Part shown: one piece after another, positions 1 through 7,461 of the stretch | How the letters are laid out: each line of letters opens with the position of its first letter | How positions within the stretch are numbered: position 1 is the stretch's first letter | Origin: Candidatus Falkowbacteria bacterium CG1_02_41_21 | GTDB lineage: Bacteria; Patescibacteriota; Patescibacteriia; Patescibacteriales; UBA12465 | Direction of reading: 5' to 3' | Assembly (NCBI GenBank): GCA_001871235.1 | Contig: MNUV01000016.1 | Span: 1 to 23,176 of the forward strand | DNA: 23,176 nucleotides | The notes under the pieces: model-generated | The model's database searches: none | Told to the model about the DNA's origin: nothing | The model's input: only the letters and a program-made list of their open reading frames with translations | Translations under genes and position numbers: made by a program

Positions 1-2
1 TT

Positions 3-485
3 ATGTGGTTGCTCCGGCAAGTTGTTAACAGTTTTCACGTGGGGGAAAATAATAAAGGTCTACCCTTGGGAAATTTAACCTCACAATTATTTGCTAATAT
101 TTATTTGAATAGATTTGACCAATTCGTTAAACATAAACTGAAGGCCAAATATTATATCCGCTATGCCGATGATTTTGTTATTTTATCGGAAGACAAGGAA
201 TGGCTGATTCAACAAATAAATCTGATTAGGGAATTTTTGTCTGATAACCTAGATTTGGAACTTCACCCCAATAAATTATTTTTGCGGATGGTTTCTTCGG
301 GTTTGGATTTTCTGGGCTGGGTTAATTTTCCGGATCATCGGGTTTTGCGTCGAGCCACTAAAAATAGAATGTTCAGGAAATTAAGAGGGAATTTAAGCCG
401 GGAATCTCTAAACTCTTATTTGGGGCTATTAAGCCATGGGAATGCTCGGAAGCTAAGTTCGATTATTAATAATAATTTTTATTGA
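3..485 (+). CDS. Reverse transcriptase, DGR-type, 3' part only (5' end outside window)
   Basis: This is the C-terminal 160 residues of an RNA-directed DNA polymerase. The visible part opens in the palm domain: GLPLGNLTSQ (residues 19-28), then FANIYLN, then the catalytic YADD (54-57) followed by FVIL. The thumb follows, with FLGW (103-106) and HRVLR. In RT motif 4, SQ in place of the usual QG...SP is a known mark of DGR reverse transcriptases, and the surrounding residues read like the RTs common in Patescibacteria. RT motifs 1-3, including the first catalytic Asp, are absent, so the gene must start upstream and the ATG at position 3 is internal. It ends in TGA and is followed closely by the RhuM gene. 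No template repeat or avd-like gene is visible. The RT assignment is firm. The DGR subtype is an inference from motif 4; a group II intron-like or retron RT is the alternative. Confidence 0.85.
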   Translation: MWLLRQVVNSFHVGENNKGLPLGNLTSQLFANIYLNRFDQFVKHKLKAKYYIRYADDFVILSEDKEWLIQQINLIREFLSDNLDLELHPNKLFLRMVSSGLDFLGWVNFPDHRVLRRATKNRMFRKLRGNLSRESLNSYLGLLSHGNARKLSSIINNNFY

Positions 486-512
486 GCGTTTATGGAAATT
501 TTATGCTTGGTT

Positions 513-521
513 TGCTATAAT
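513..521 (+). promoter_or_regulatory. Extended -10 promoter for the RhuM-family gene
   Basis: TG at 513-514, one base, then a perfect TATAAT at 516-521. No good -35 is visible. A start about 7 bases downstream would fall two or three bases before the ATG at 531, so the transcript would be practically leaderless. This argues against translation starting at the ATG at 492, which lies upstream of the promoter. Confidence 0.6.
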
Positions 522-530
522 ATAATCAAT

Positions 531-1520
531 ATGAAAAACAATAAACTGCCAAACAATCAAATAATTATCTATACTACTGACGATGGTCGGGCCAAAATTG
601 ATGTTAATTTGCTTGATGAGACGGTTTGGTTAACCCAGGATCAGATGTCGACCCTTTTTGATAAATCTAAGTCTACTATAAATGAGCACATTCAGAACAT
701 ATATGAAGAAAAAGAGTTGATTTTAAAGGGAACGATGAGAAAATTCGGAAATTCCGAATTTTCTACCAAGCCAACCAACCTTTATAATCTGGATGTTATT
801 ATTTCCGTCGGTTATCGCGTGAAATCTCAACGGGGAACACAATTTCGTATTTGGGCGACGCAGAGACTAAAGGAATATATTATAAAAGGATTTGTTATCG
901 ATGATGAACGTTTGAAACAGGGAGGACAAAAGGCGCGGTATTTTGAGGAATTAATTGAGCGTATTCGTGATATTAGAAATAGCGAGCGAAATTTTTATCA
1001 GAAAGTTACTGATATTTATGCCACCAGCGTTGACTATCGCACTGACGATCAAATGACGCAAAAATTTTTTGCCACCGTCCAAAACAAAATGCATTATGCC
1101 GTTTGCGGCCAGACTGTGGCCGAAATTGTTGTGGCTCGAGCTGATAGAAAGAAACCACTAATGGGATTAACGAGTTTTAAGGGCAATTATATCACTACCC
1201 ATGACGTGTCCGTCGCCAAAAATTATCTTTCAGCTAAAGAATTGAAACAGCTCAATTTAATCGTTTCGTTATATTTAGATTTCGCCGAACTTCAGGCTAG
1301 CAATGAAAGGCCGATGAAAATGATTGACTGGGTCACTAAGCTGGATGAGTTTTTGAAATTAAGTGAAAAGAAAGTTTTAAATGGTCCGGGGAAAATTAGT
1401 GCTAAAAAAGCTGAAAATATGGCCTTGGCTCAATTTGCAGAGTATAAAAAACATCAGGACAAGAAGTATGTTTCCGATTTTGATCAGGCGACCAAAAAAT
1501 ATTTAAAGACAAAATCTTAG
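531..1520 (+). CDS. RhuM-family protein (virulence protein RhuM / putative DNA-binding)
   Basis: A 329-residue protein of the RhuM family, found widely in bacteria and often in accessory DNA. Its biochemical role is unknown. The N-terminal third has the conserved IIIY...DG.AKI.V start, then ETVWLTQDQMSTLF, which forms a winged or helix-turn-helix-like segment, and later YRVKSQRGTQFRIWAT. The C-terminal half has the family's KMHYAVCGQTVAEI and MGLTSFKGN blocks and a lysine-rich end. I chose the ATG at 531 over the in-frame ATG at 492: family proteins begin near this point, the extra 13 residues have no family character, and an extended -10 promoter lies at 513-521. It follows the reverse transcriptase by 45 bases but probably has its own promoter. 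It ends at a hairpin shared with the convergent glycosyltransferase. Family membership is firm; function is not. Confidence 0.85.
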   Translation: MKNNKLPNNQIIIYTTDDGRAKIDVNLLDETVWLTQDQMSTLFDKSKSTINEHIQNIYEEKELILKGTMRKFGNSEFSTKPTNLYNLDVIISVGYRVKSQRGTQFRIWATQRLKEYIIKGFVIDDERLKQGGQKARYFEELIERIRDIRNSERNFYQKVTDIYATSVDYRTDDQMTQKFFATVQNKMHYAVCGQTVAEIVVARADRKKPLMGLTSFKGNYITTHDVSVAKNYLSAKELKQLNLIVSLYLDFAELQASNERPMKMIDWVTKLDEFLKLSEKKVLNGPGKISAKKAENMALAQFAEYKKHQDKKYVSDFDQATKKYLKTKS

Positions 1521-1548
1521 GAAGCGCTTTTTGCGGTATAAATCTCAA

Positions 1549-1575
1549 AAAACACCGGAACTTATCCGGTGTTTT
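1549..1575 (-). terminator. Intrinsic terminator between convergent genes
   Basis: An 11-bp stem, AAAACACCGGA (1549-1559) with TCCGGTGTTTT (1565-1575), around loop ACTTA. Read on the minus strand it is followed by further Ts, giving a run of six. It therefore works best for the glycosyltransferase operon, whose stop codon lies inside the hairpin at 1562-1564. On the plus strand it has four Ts and may also stop RhuM transcripts. Confidence 0.7.
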
Positions 1576-2683
1576 GGCTGAGATCAATAATTTGTTTGGC
1601 ATAGTCATCGGGTGGGAGCGGTTCTTTCGGGAAGCGGCTGGTTATGGCTTCGTAGTTATCTAGAAAGTATTCAATTTTTTCTACCAAATCGTTAGCACTG
1701 CCGGGTTTAAATAGCAATCCGCCATAGTGGTTTATTAATTCCGCTACTCCGGCTAGATTTGAACCGATGACCGGCAGTTTGGAGGCGACAGCTTCGTAGA
1801 TAATGGTGGGAGAGTTTTCATAGCAGAGGGAAGGGACAATCAAAGCGCTGGTTTGGAGCATTAATTCTTGAACTTCGGTATTATCTAATCTGCCCAAAAA
1901 AGTAATGTTTTTATTGGCCATTTTCTTAGCTTCGGTCAGATAATCTCCATCGCCGACAATGGTCAGGTTGAGTTTAGGGAGTTTGTTAAAAGCTTTTATC
2001 AGGACATCCGTTCCTTTATGTTTTGAGACCAGACCGACAGAGAGGAATTCTGTCCTGTTTCTTTCTTTATTATTAGTTTGATAGTTATTCTTAATTGGGT
2101 TGGGAATAGTTTTTTTGACTGACTTAGGGAAGAAGCCTTTTTGCTCATGGAGTTTAAGGAGCCAATGGGAAGGGCAAATGACGACGGCGGGAGAGCTCAT
2201 TAATTGGCTGGTAATCATTTGATATTTTTTGGCCAGCAGGGAGTTGATAATCTTTTCACGGTTATAGAACATCAGACCGGAGGGGTGGAGTAATTGAATA
2301 TCGTGAATGACATGGAAGTGCTTTATCTTTTTAGCCTTAAATAGCTTGGGCAATTGCAGTCCCAGACCCATGAGGTTGTGAGTGATAATCAGGCCTGGCT
2401 TTTCCTTGTTGATAATTCTCTTGACTCTGTTCTTCTGTCGGCAATCAAAGAGATTATGTATGTGCCAAAAGATTCTAAGAGGTGTTGGGATTTGGTTGAG
2501 CTGATAGTATTTTGATTTGAGGTAATAGACATTACTTTCTTGATAGGATTCTTTTGGGCAGGTGGATATGACAAAAACTTCATGGCCCAACTTGGCCAGG
2601 TCGGACACCATAATGGAAGCGACAATTTCAGCTCCGCCACGGTGATAGGGCGGATACAGGCTGTTTAATATCCCGATTTTCAT
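1562..2683 (-). CDS. Glycosyltransferase family 4
   Basis: A 373-residue GT-B fold glycosyltransferase, predicted to be cytoplasmic or membrane-associated and to transfer a sugar from an activated donor to a growing surface glycan. The N-terminal Rossmann half starts MKIGILNSLYPP and has the glycine turn HRGGAE (14-19), the usual acceptor-side loop of GT4 enzymes. The C-terminal half has the donor-binding blocks: SVGLVSKHKGTD (215-226), IVGDGD, and the EX7E motif with E289 and E297 before ASKLPVIGS. Length and motif order are normal for GT4. It is the last gene of a four-gene minus-strand operon, two bases behind a second GT4, and its stop codon lies within the terminator. The donor and acceptor sugars cannot be read from sequence. 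Confidence 0.88.
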   Translation of the reverse strand: MKIGILNSLYPPYHRGGAEIVASIMVSDLAKLGHEVFVISTCPKESYQESNVYYLKSKYYQLNQIPTPLRIFWHIHNLFDCRQKNRVKRIINKEKPGLIITHNLMGLGLQLPKLFKAKKIKHFHVIHDIQLLHPSGLMFYNREKIINSLLAKKYQMITSQLMSSPAVVICPSHWLLKLHEQKGFFPKSVKKTIPNPIKNNYQTNNKERNRTEFLSVGLVSKHKGTDVLIKAFNKLPKLNLTIVGDGDYLTEAKKMANKNITFLGRLDNTEVQELMLQTSALIVPSLCYENSPTIIYEAVASKLPVIGSNLAGVAELINHYGGLLFKPGSANDLVEKIEYFLDNYEAITSRFPKEPLPPDDYAKQIIDLSQNTG

Positions 2684-2685
2684 AA

Positions 2686-3744
2686 TTAGTTAAATAATTG
2701 ATTCAAGCTTTTGGCGGTAATATTGATGTCATATTTCTTTTCGGCCAATTCTCTGGCTTTGAGGCGCATCATTTCCCGTAAGTCATCGTCTTGCAGTATC
2801 TCTTCCAGCTTGTCGGTTAAATCTTCAACATTATTGGGCTCTACGATTAAACCCTCTTGTTTGTGGCTAAAGACGGACCTAACCCCCGGTAAATTGGAAG
2901 CGATAACCGGTGTACCGCAGGCCAGGGATTCAATCAAGACGATACCAAAGGCCTCATTGGAGTTAATGGAGGGGAGAACCAAGACAGCGGCGGATTGATA
3001 GGCGGCAATTAGTTCGGCCGGATCTAGTTTGCCCAGAAAAACAGTTTTGTCGGCGATATCCAATTCTTTGGCTAAAGATTCATATTCTGGTTTTAGATCA
3101 CCTTCGCCCACAATTACCAATTGCCAGTTTTTTACAGCCAATTCGGCGCCGGCTTTGATGAGATTGTTAATGCCTTTAAAATAATGGGCTTTATCCAGGC
3201 CCCCAACGAATAATATCTTCTTTAGAGTATTATCATGCGGATGATGGGGGGCAAAGATATTGGTATCAACGCCGAAAGGAATCTCTACGAATTTTTCGGG
3301 ATGAGCGAAATATAAATCTTTGATCTGGCTATTTTTGATGTAGTCAAAACTGGAACAGACAATTTTGTCGGCTCTTTTTAATAACCAAGATCGGGTGAGG
3401 CGAGAGGGAAGACTCAGTATTTTGGCCAGGGGATTAAGTCCTTGAACATCCATGTGATAATACAGGACTAGTTTTTTGTTAGGGTTTAGGCGTTTAAACA
3501 ACCAAACAATTTCGGCGGTGCCAAAAAATGGGTAATGTAAAAAAATCGCATCAAAGTGTGATAGTTTTTTATACAAGGAAGGAATGAAGGCGCCATGACC
3601 CAGTTTCAGAAGGGGTTTGGTGTTCTTAGGATGGAAGGTAGTTATCTCATTGTTAATGCTGAGTAATTCTTCAAATTGTTGGGCGCTGTTTCCGATGCCA
3701 CCGGCATAGGGCGGATAGACACAGACGATTTGGGCTATTTTCAT
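2686..3744 (-). CDS. Glycosyltransferase family 4
   Basis: A 352-residue GT-B glycosyltransferase similar in layout to its downstream neighbour but clearly diverged from it. It begins MKIAQIVCVYPPYAGGIG, with the glycine-rich loop at 14-18. The C-terminal donor domain has ILFVGGLDKAHYFKG (177-191), IVGEGD (211-216) and an EX7E motif with E264 and E272, followed by ACGTPVIAS. All these are standard GT4 elements, so it is probably active. The DUF2304 gene lies seven bases upstream and the second GT4 two bases downstream, so the set is almost certainly co-transcribed. The pair of GT4 enzymes with a GT2 suggests stepwise assembly of a short oligosaccharide on a lipid or protein. The substrate is unknown. 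Confidence 0.88.
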   Translation of the reverse strand: MKIAQIVCVYPPYAGGIGNSAQQFEELLSINNEITTFHPKNTKPLLKLGHGAFIPSLYKKLSHFDAIFLHYPFFGTAEIVWLFKRLNPNKKLVLYYHMDVQGLNPLAKILSLPSRLTRSWLLKRADKIVCSSFDYIKNSQIKDLYFAHPEKFVEIPFGVDTNIFAPHHPHDNTLKKILFVGGLDKAHYFKGINNLIKAGAELAVKNWQLVIVGEGDLKPEYESLAKELDIADKTVFLGKLDPAELIAAYQSAAVLVLPSINSNEAFGIVLIESLACGTPVIASNLPGVRSVFSHKQEGLIVEPNNVEDLTDKLEEILQDDDLREMMRLKARELAEKKYDINITAKSLNQLFN

Positions 3745-3751
3745 AATGAAT

Positions 3752-4081
3752 TTATTTCTTTTCTGGTTTTAAGGCCACGGTGCGAGTGATATTAGTGATT
3801 TCTTTTTCTATTTTGACTATTTTGAGGCGCATTTTGAAGATGAAGTAGAAGAGAATCATAATGGCGATGTAGAGCAGAAAATTAATGCCGGAGCCGGAGA
3901 AGCCTAAAGCCGCGACCACTTGGTCAATGGTTTTGATGAATATAATGGCGAGGGCTGCCAGTAACCAGAATATCAGCCAAAGGATGCCTTCATTTCTAGT
4001 GATTTGATTGGTTTGTCTTTGTTTGACGAGTCGGGTTAGAAAAAAGACGATGATGAGCAGGGCAAAGGCTTGTTGAAACAT
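3752..4081 (-). CDS. DUF2304 family small membrane protein
   Basis: A 109-residue protein with three predicted membrane helices: about residues 3-20, 32-52 and 64-84. It ends in a basic cytoplasmic tail containing KMRLKIVKIEKEI. The pattern RNEGILWLIFWLLA between the first two helices matches the DUF2304 family. Such genes commonly sit directly beside a GT2 polyprenyl-phosphate glycosyltransferase, and here the GT2 gene is only four bases upstream. A role as membrane anchor or partner of that GT2 is therefore reasonable, but it is inferred from gene order and not shown by the sequence. No catalytic motif is visible. Confidence 0.75.
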   Translation of the reverse strand: MFQQAFALLIIVFFLTRLVKQRQTNQITRNEGILWLIFWLLAALAIIFIKTIDQVVAALGFSGSGINFLLYIAIMILFYFIFKMRLKIVKIEKEITNITRTVALKPEKK

Positions 4082-4085
4082 AATA

Positions 4086-4748
4086 TTATTTAGTTAATTT
4101 TTTATAGATTAAATCTTTGATGATGCGGATGCCGCCGGAAAATTTCTGGCCGAACTCGTGATAGATGACAGTGATGGGGACTTCTTGGAGGCGATATTTA
4201 TTTTTATGAGCCTTAATCAGAATTTCATTGCAATGCGCCATGCCATCATTTTCAATTCTGATTTCTCTGGCCACTTTGGCGCTCATCGCTCTAAATCCAT
4301 TTTGGGGATCGGAGAGATTAATGCCAAAGAAAATATTGTTAATCGCTTTGGCGAGAGGCATAATTATATTCTTCTTGAATTTCGGTAGATTGGATTTTTT
4401 GCCTAAAAAACGGGAACCGAAAACTATATCAGCTTGATTGGAAATAATCGGTTGAACGATGTCCTTAATCTCCTCCGCCAGAAATTGGCCGTCAGCATCA
4501 AAGTGAATTATAATGTCGGCTCCATGGGATAGGGCATAGTCGTTACCGGTCTGAAGAGCGGCACCTTGGCCCCGGTTAATGATATGATGCAGGACTGAAA
4601 TGCCAGTACTTTGAGCCAAATCAAAGGTCAGGTCGCTGGAATGATCATCCACCACCACTAATTCATCAACTATCGGTTTGACCCGATTAATAACGGCTAT
4701 AATGCTTTGGGCTTCGTTATAGGCCGGAATGACGCAGAATACTTTCAT
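4086..4748 (-). CDS. Glycosyltransferase family 2, polyprenyl-phosphate sugar transferase-like
   Basis: A 220-residue GT-A enzyme of the dolichyl-phosphate mannosyltransferase (DPM1) type. It starts VIPAYNEAQSI (7-17), continues with VVVDDHSSD (31-39) and the NRGQGAALQTGNDYA block (58-72), and has a DAD metal-binding motif at 84-86 inside HFDADGQ. The C-terminal part has GSRFLG, DPQNGFRAM and a basic end, with no transmembrane helices of its own. Length fits the short soluble DPM1 form, which usually relies on a separate membrane partner; the adjacent DUF2304 gene is a natural candidate. It probably moves a hexose from a nucleotide sugar to undecaprenyl phosphate. It is the first gene of the minus-strand glycan operon, with a recognisable promoter just upstream. 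The family is firm; the exact sugar is unknown. Confidence 0.88.
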   Translation of the reverse strand: MKVFCVIPAYNEAQSIIAVINRVKPIVDELVVVDDHSSDLTFDLAQSTGISVLHHIINRGQGAALQTGNDYALSHGADIIIHFDADGQFLAEEIKDIVQPIISNQADIVFGSRFLGKKSNLPKFKKNIIMPLAKAINNIFFGINLSDPQNGFRAMSAKVAREIRIENDGMAHCNEILIKAHKNKYRLQEVPITVIYHEFGQKFSGGIRIIKDLIYKKLTK

Positions 4749-4760
4749 ATTGGTTTATTA

Positions 4761-4789
4761 ATTATAGCATTATTTTCTATTATTTTAAA
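4761..4789 (-). promoter_or_regulatory. Promoter of the glycosyltransferase operon
   Basis: On the minus strand: a -35-like TTTAAA (4784-4789), a 17-base spacer, and an extended -10 TGcTATAAT (TG at 4768-4769, TATAAT at 4761-4766). The GT2 start codon begins at 4748, only 12 bases past the -10, so the leader would be about five bases. Confidence 0.65.
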
Positions 4790-4834
4790 ACATGCTAAAC
4801 TGATAATAGAATTAATCATTTATTTTCATCATTT

Positions 4835-5251
4835 ATGTTTTCACTTGGAAAAATCAGCCATAATCTGGCTCTTTTTAGAAGCAATTTGGCCGGGGCTTGG
4901 GGTGAAGTCTTTAATCGGCCTTCGGCTCGAATTTATGGTCTGGTTGGGTTGATTTTAAATCTCTTGAGCTGGCTCGGCTCAATTTTACTGTATCGTTCTC
5001 TGGGCAATGATTTGACGGTGCTCCATTACAACATTGATTTTGGGATTGATTTAGTCGGTCATCGGGGTCAGTTGTTCATTAATCCGATTTTAGGATTAAG
5101 TTTCATAATTTTGAATTTGGTTTTACTGCTGTTTTTTGTCCGGCATAAGCATTATAAGTTTATGTCTTATCTGCTCTGGAATTCCGCTATCTTGGCCAAT
5201 ATTTTTTTATTGCTGGCGGCTTTGGGTGTCTATTTGATTAATTTTAGATAA
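4835..5251 (+). CDS. Conserved small integral membrane protein, function unknown
   Basis: A 138-residue protein with three predicted membrane helices, at about 34-56, 81-102 and 113-135. The loop between helices 1 and 2 carries LHYNIDFGID (63-72) and GHRG. I recognise this pattern from uncharacterised membrane proteins of Patescibacteria but cannot give it a function. It sits four bases upstream of mraY on the same strand and is the first gene of the plus-strand cell-wall run, so a link to envelope synthesis is likely by position only. No Shine-Dalgarno is present. The divergent interval before it (4749-4834) holds a possible weak -10, GATAAT at 4802-4807, without a convincing -35. Confidence 0.7.
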   Translation: MFSLGKISHNLALFRSNLAGAWGEVFNRPSARIYGLVGLILNLLSWLGSILLYRSLGNDLTVLHYNIDFGIDLVGHRGQLFINPILGLSFIILNLVLLLFFVRHKHYKFMSYLLWNSAILANIFLLLAALGVYLINFR

Positions 5252-5255
5252 AATT

Positions 5256-6305
5256 ATGATTGATTTTTATTTGATTAAAATAATTTTCTTAGCCACTCTC
5301 GCTTTTATTTTTACCATTGCTTGGACACCGCTCCTGACTAATATTTTGTATAAGTATGAGCTGGGAAAGAAGATCAGAAATAACGGGGCGACGCCTATCT
5401 TTAGCAAATTGCATGCTCATAAAGCGGGGACGCCGACGATGGGCGGTGTTTTGATGTGGGGGACTTTATTAATTTTTATTTTGTTTTTTTATTTTCTGGG
5501 TCAAATTATTCCCATCGATATCTTCAAGAGCTTAAATTTTTTAACGCAAAAGGAAACTTTGTTGCCGCTCGGAGCTTTGATAATTTCGGCTTTGATTGGG
5601 CTGGCAGACGATTGGTTAGACGTCCGGGGGAAGGGAGTGATGGGTGGCGGGGGACTCAAGATGCGTCATCGCTTGTTAATTTATATGGCGATTGCCATCT
5701 TTGGCGCCCTGTGGTTTTATTTCAAACTGGATTGGTCAGTGCTCCATATTCCATTCTTCGGGAACTTTGAAATCGGTTGGTGGTATATCCCCATTTTTGT
5801 TTTGGTAATAGTGGCCACCTCTTTTTCGGTCAATGAAACTGACGGTTTGGACGGTTTGGCGGGCGGGACTTTACTAGTCTCTTATGTGGCTTACGGCATT
5901 ATCGCTTTTTCCATGGGACGTTATGATTTGGCGGCCTTTTGCGGCGTTTTGATGGGAGCGATGCTGGCCTTTTTATGGTTTAATATCGCCCCAGCTCGTT
6001 TTTATATGGGAGATACCGGTTCCATGAGCTTGGGCGTGACGCTGGGCATTATTGCTCTTTTGACCAACAATATTTTTATCTTGCCGTTTATCGGTTTTAT
6101 CTTTTTGCTGGAATCCGGTTCGGTAATTATCCAACTTTTGTCCAAAAGAATCCGTCATAAAAAAGTTTTTCTTTCCTCACCGATTCATCATCATTTCCAG
6201 GCTATCGGTTGGCCGGAAACTAAAATCGTGATGCGGTTTTGGTTAATAGCCGGAGTGATGGCCGCGGTCGGTTTAATGATCTTCTTGCTCGACAAAAATA
6301 TCTAA
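5256..6305 (+). CDS. mraY: Phospho-N-acetylmuramoyl-pentapeptide transferase
   Basis: MraY moves phospho-MurNAc-pentapeptide from UDP to undecaprenyl phosphate, giving lipid I, the first membrane step of peptidoglycan synthesis. The 349-residue polytopic protein has the family signatures in order: KLHAHKAGTPTMGG near residue 51, LADDWLDV (the Asp pair that binds Mg and substrate) near 122, NETDGLDGLAGG near 195, MGDTGSMSLG near 250 and the SPIHHHFQ histidine cluster near 308. About ten hydrophobic segments are spread across it, and length is close to that of well-studied MraY proteins. It is followed ten bases later by ftsW and then murG, the classic dcw-type order. No Shine-Dalgarno precedes the ATG, as for nearly all genes here. 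All expected catalytic residues are visible. Confidence 0.97.
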   Translation: MIDFYLIKIIFLATLAFIFTIAWTPLLTNILYKYELGKKIRNNGATPIFSKLHAHKAGTPTMGGVLMWGTLLIFILFFYFLGQIIPIDIFKSLNFLTQKETLLPLGALIISALIGLADDWLDVRGKGVMGGGGLKMRHRLLIYMAIAIFGALWFYFKLDWSVLHIPFFGNFEIGWWYIPIFVLVIVATSFSVNETDGLDGLAGGTLLVSYVAYGIIAFSMGRYDLAAFCGVLMGAMLAFLWFNIAPARFYMGDTGSMSLGVTLGIIALLTNNIFILPFIGFIFLLESGSVIIQLLSKRIRHKKVFLSSPIHHHFQAIGWPETKIVMRFWLIAGVMAAVGLMIFLLDKNI

Positions 6306-6315
6306 TTAAAATCCC

Positions 6316-7455
6316 ATGGCCTTCAAGGATTTATTAGTTCTCAAAAAAACTTATCACGCTCCGGACCGAAAGTTAACTTTGGTAACTTTGGCCTTGGTAG
6401 TTTTCGGCCTGGTCATGTTATTCAGCGCTTCGCTGGTGGCCGGTTATTTGCGTTCGGGCAATAGCCTGTATTTTATCAATCATCAATTGTTGGGATTATT
6501 GTTAGGTATCCCGGCCTTCGTTATTTTTTCTCGCATTGATTATCATCTGTGGCGCAAATATGCCCTTTATTTTTTATTAGGTTCCATTGTCTTGTTGCTT
6601 TTAGTTTTTATCCCCGGCCTGTCCGCTAATTATGGCAAGGCTCATAATTGGATTAATGTCTTAGGTTTTTCCTTGCAACCGTCGGAGTTTGTCAAAATAT
6701 CATTCCTGCTGTATTTGGCGGCTTGGTTGGAGGTCAAACAAAATAAATTAGAAAATTTTTCTCACGGTCTGGGACCTTTTATAGTCATTTTGGGAATTAT
6801 TGGCGGCTTGATGCTGCTACAGCCGGATTTGGGGACTTTATCGATTATTTTCGCGACTTCTTTGATTGTTTATTTCGTAGCCGGAGGGAAGTGGCGGCAT
6901 GTGCTCTTGGCTGTGCTCTTGGCGGCGATTTGTCTGGTCGTCTTGGTGAATATTAAGTCCAGCAAAATGGACCGGATTGAGTGTTATAAGCATCCGGAAA
7001 TTAGCGTTGATGACAAGTGTTATCAGATTAATCAGGCTTTGATTGCCATTGGTTCCGGCGGTTTCTGGGGCCGAGGCTTGGGAGAAAGCCGGCAGAAATT
7101 CATGTATTTGCCGGAAGTTTGGAGCGACTCAATTTTTGCGGTGGTGGCCGAAGAGTTGGGTTTCGTGGGTTCCATTTTTTTATTGGGTTTATATTTTTAT
7201 CTTTTTTATCGCGGTTGGTCTATCGCCAAAAAAGCGCCCGATTTATACGGGCGAATCTTGGCGATTGGAATCGTTTCGTGGATAATTGTGCAGACGGTCT
7301 TAAACATCGGCGGCACTATGAATTTTATTCCCATGACCGGAGTGCCGTTGCCATTTGTTTCTTCCGGCGGTTCTTCGCTCTTATCAATTATGGCCGCGGT
7401 GGGAATTTTATCAAATATCAGCCGTCAGACGCGAGCGGTGTCTAAAAGAATGTAA
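6316..7455 (+). CDS. ftsW: SEDS peptidoglycan polymerase FtsW
   Basis: A 379-residue membrane protein of the SEDS family (FtsW/RodA/SpoVE), which polymerises lipid II glycan strands together with a class B penicillin-binding protein. It shows about ten hydrophobic segments. Key blocks are QPSEFVKISFLLYLAAWL, QPDLGTLSIIFATS, a long extracytoplasmic loop with LGESRQKFMYLPEVWSDSIF followed by AVVAEELGF, and the C-terminal GVPLPFVSSGGSS signature. FtsW is preferred over RodA because the gene lies between mraY and murG, the usual place for ftsW; sequence alone would not settle it. It is six bases from murG, so the three genes form one transcription unit. The loop holds two cysteines, in ECYKHPE and DKCYQ, which could form a disulfide. 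Confidence 0.9.
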   Translation: MAFKDLLVLKKTYHAPDRKLTLVTLALVVFGLVMLFSASLVAGYLRSGNSLYFINHQLLGLLLGIPAFVIFSRIDYHLWRKYALYFLLGSIVLLLLVFIPGLSANYGKAHNWINVLGFSLQPSEFVKISFLLYLAAWLEVKQNKLENFSHGLGPFIVILGIIGGLMLLQPDLGTLSIIFATSLIVYFVAGGKWRHVLLAVLLAAICLVVLVNIKSSKMDRIECYKHPEISVDDKCYQINQALIAIGSGGFWGRGLGESRQKFMYLPEVWSDSIFAVVAEELGFVGSIFLLGLYFYLFYRGWSIAKKAPDLYGRILAIGIVSWIIVQTVLNIGGTMNFIPMTGVPLPFVSSGGSSLLSIMAAVGILSNISRQTRAVSKRM

Positions 7456-7461
7456 ATAAAT

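Noticed and set aside
492..530. N-terminal extension of the RhuM gene from the ATG at 492
   Set aside because: It overlaps the extended -10 promoter and adds 13 residues without family similarity; the ATG at 531 fits the family start.
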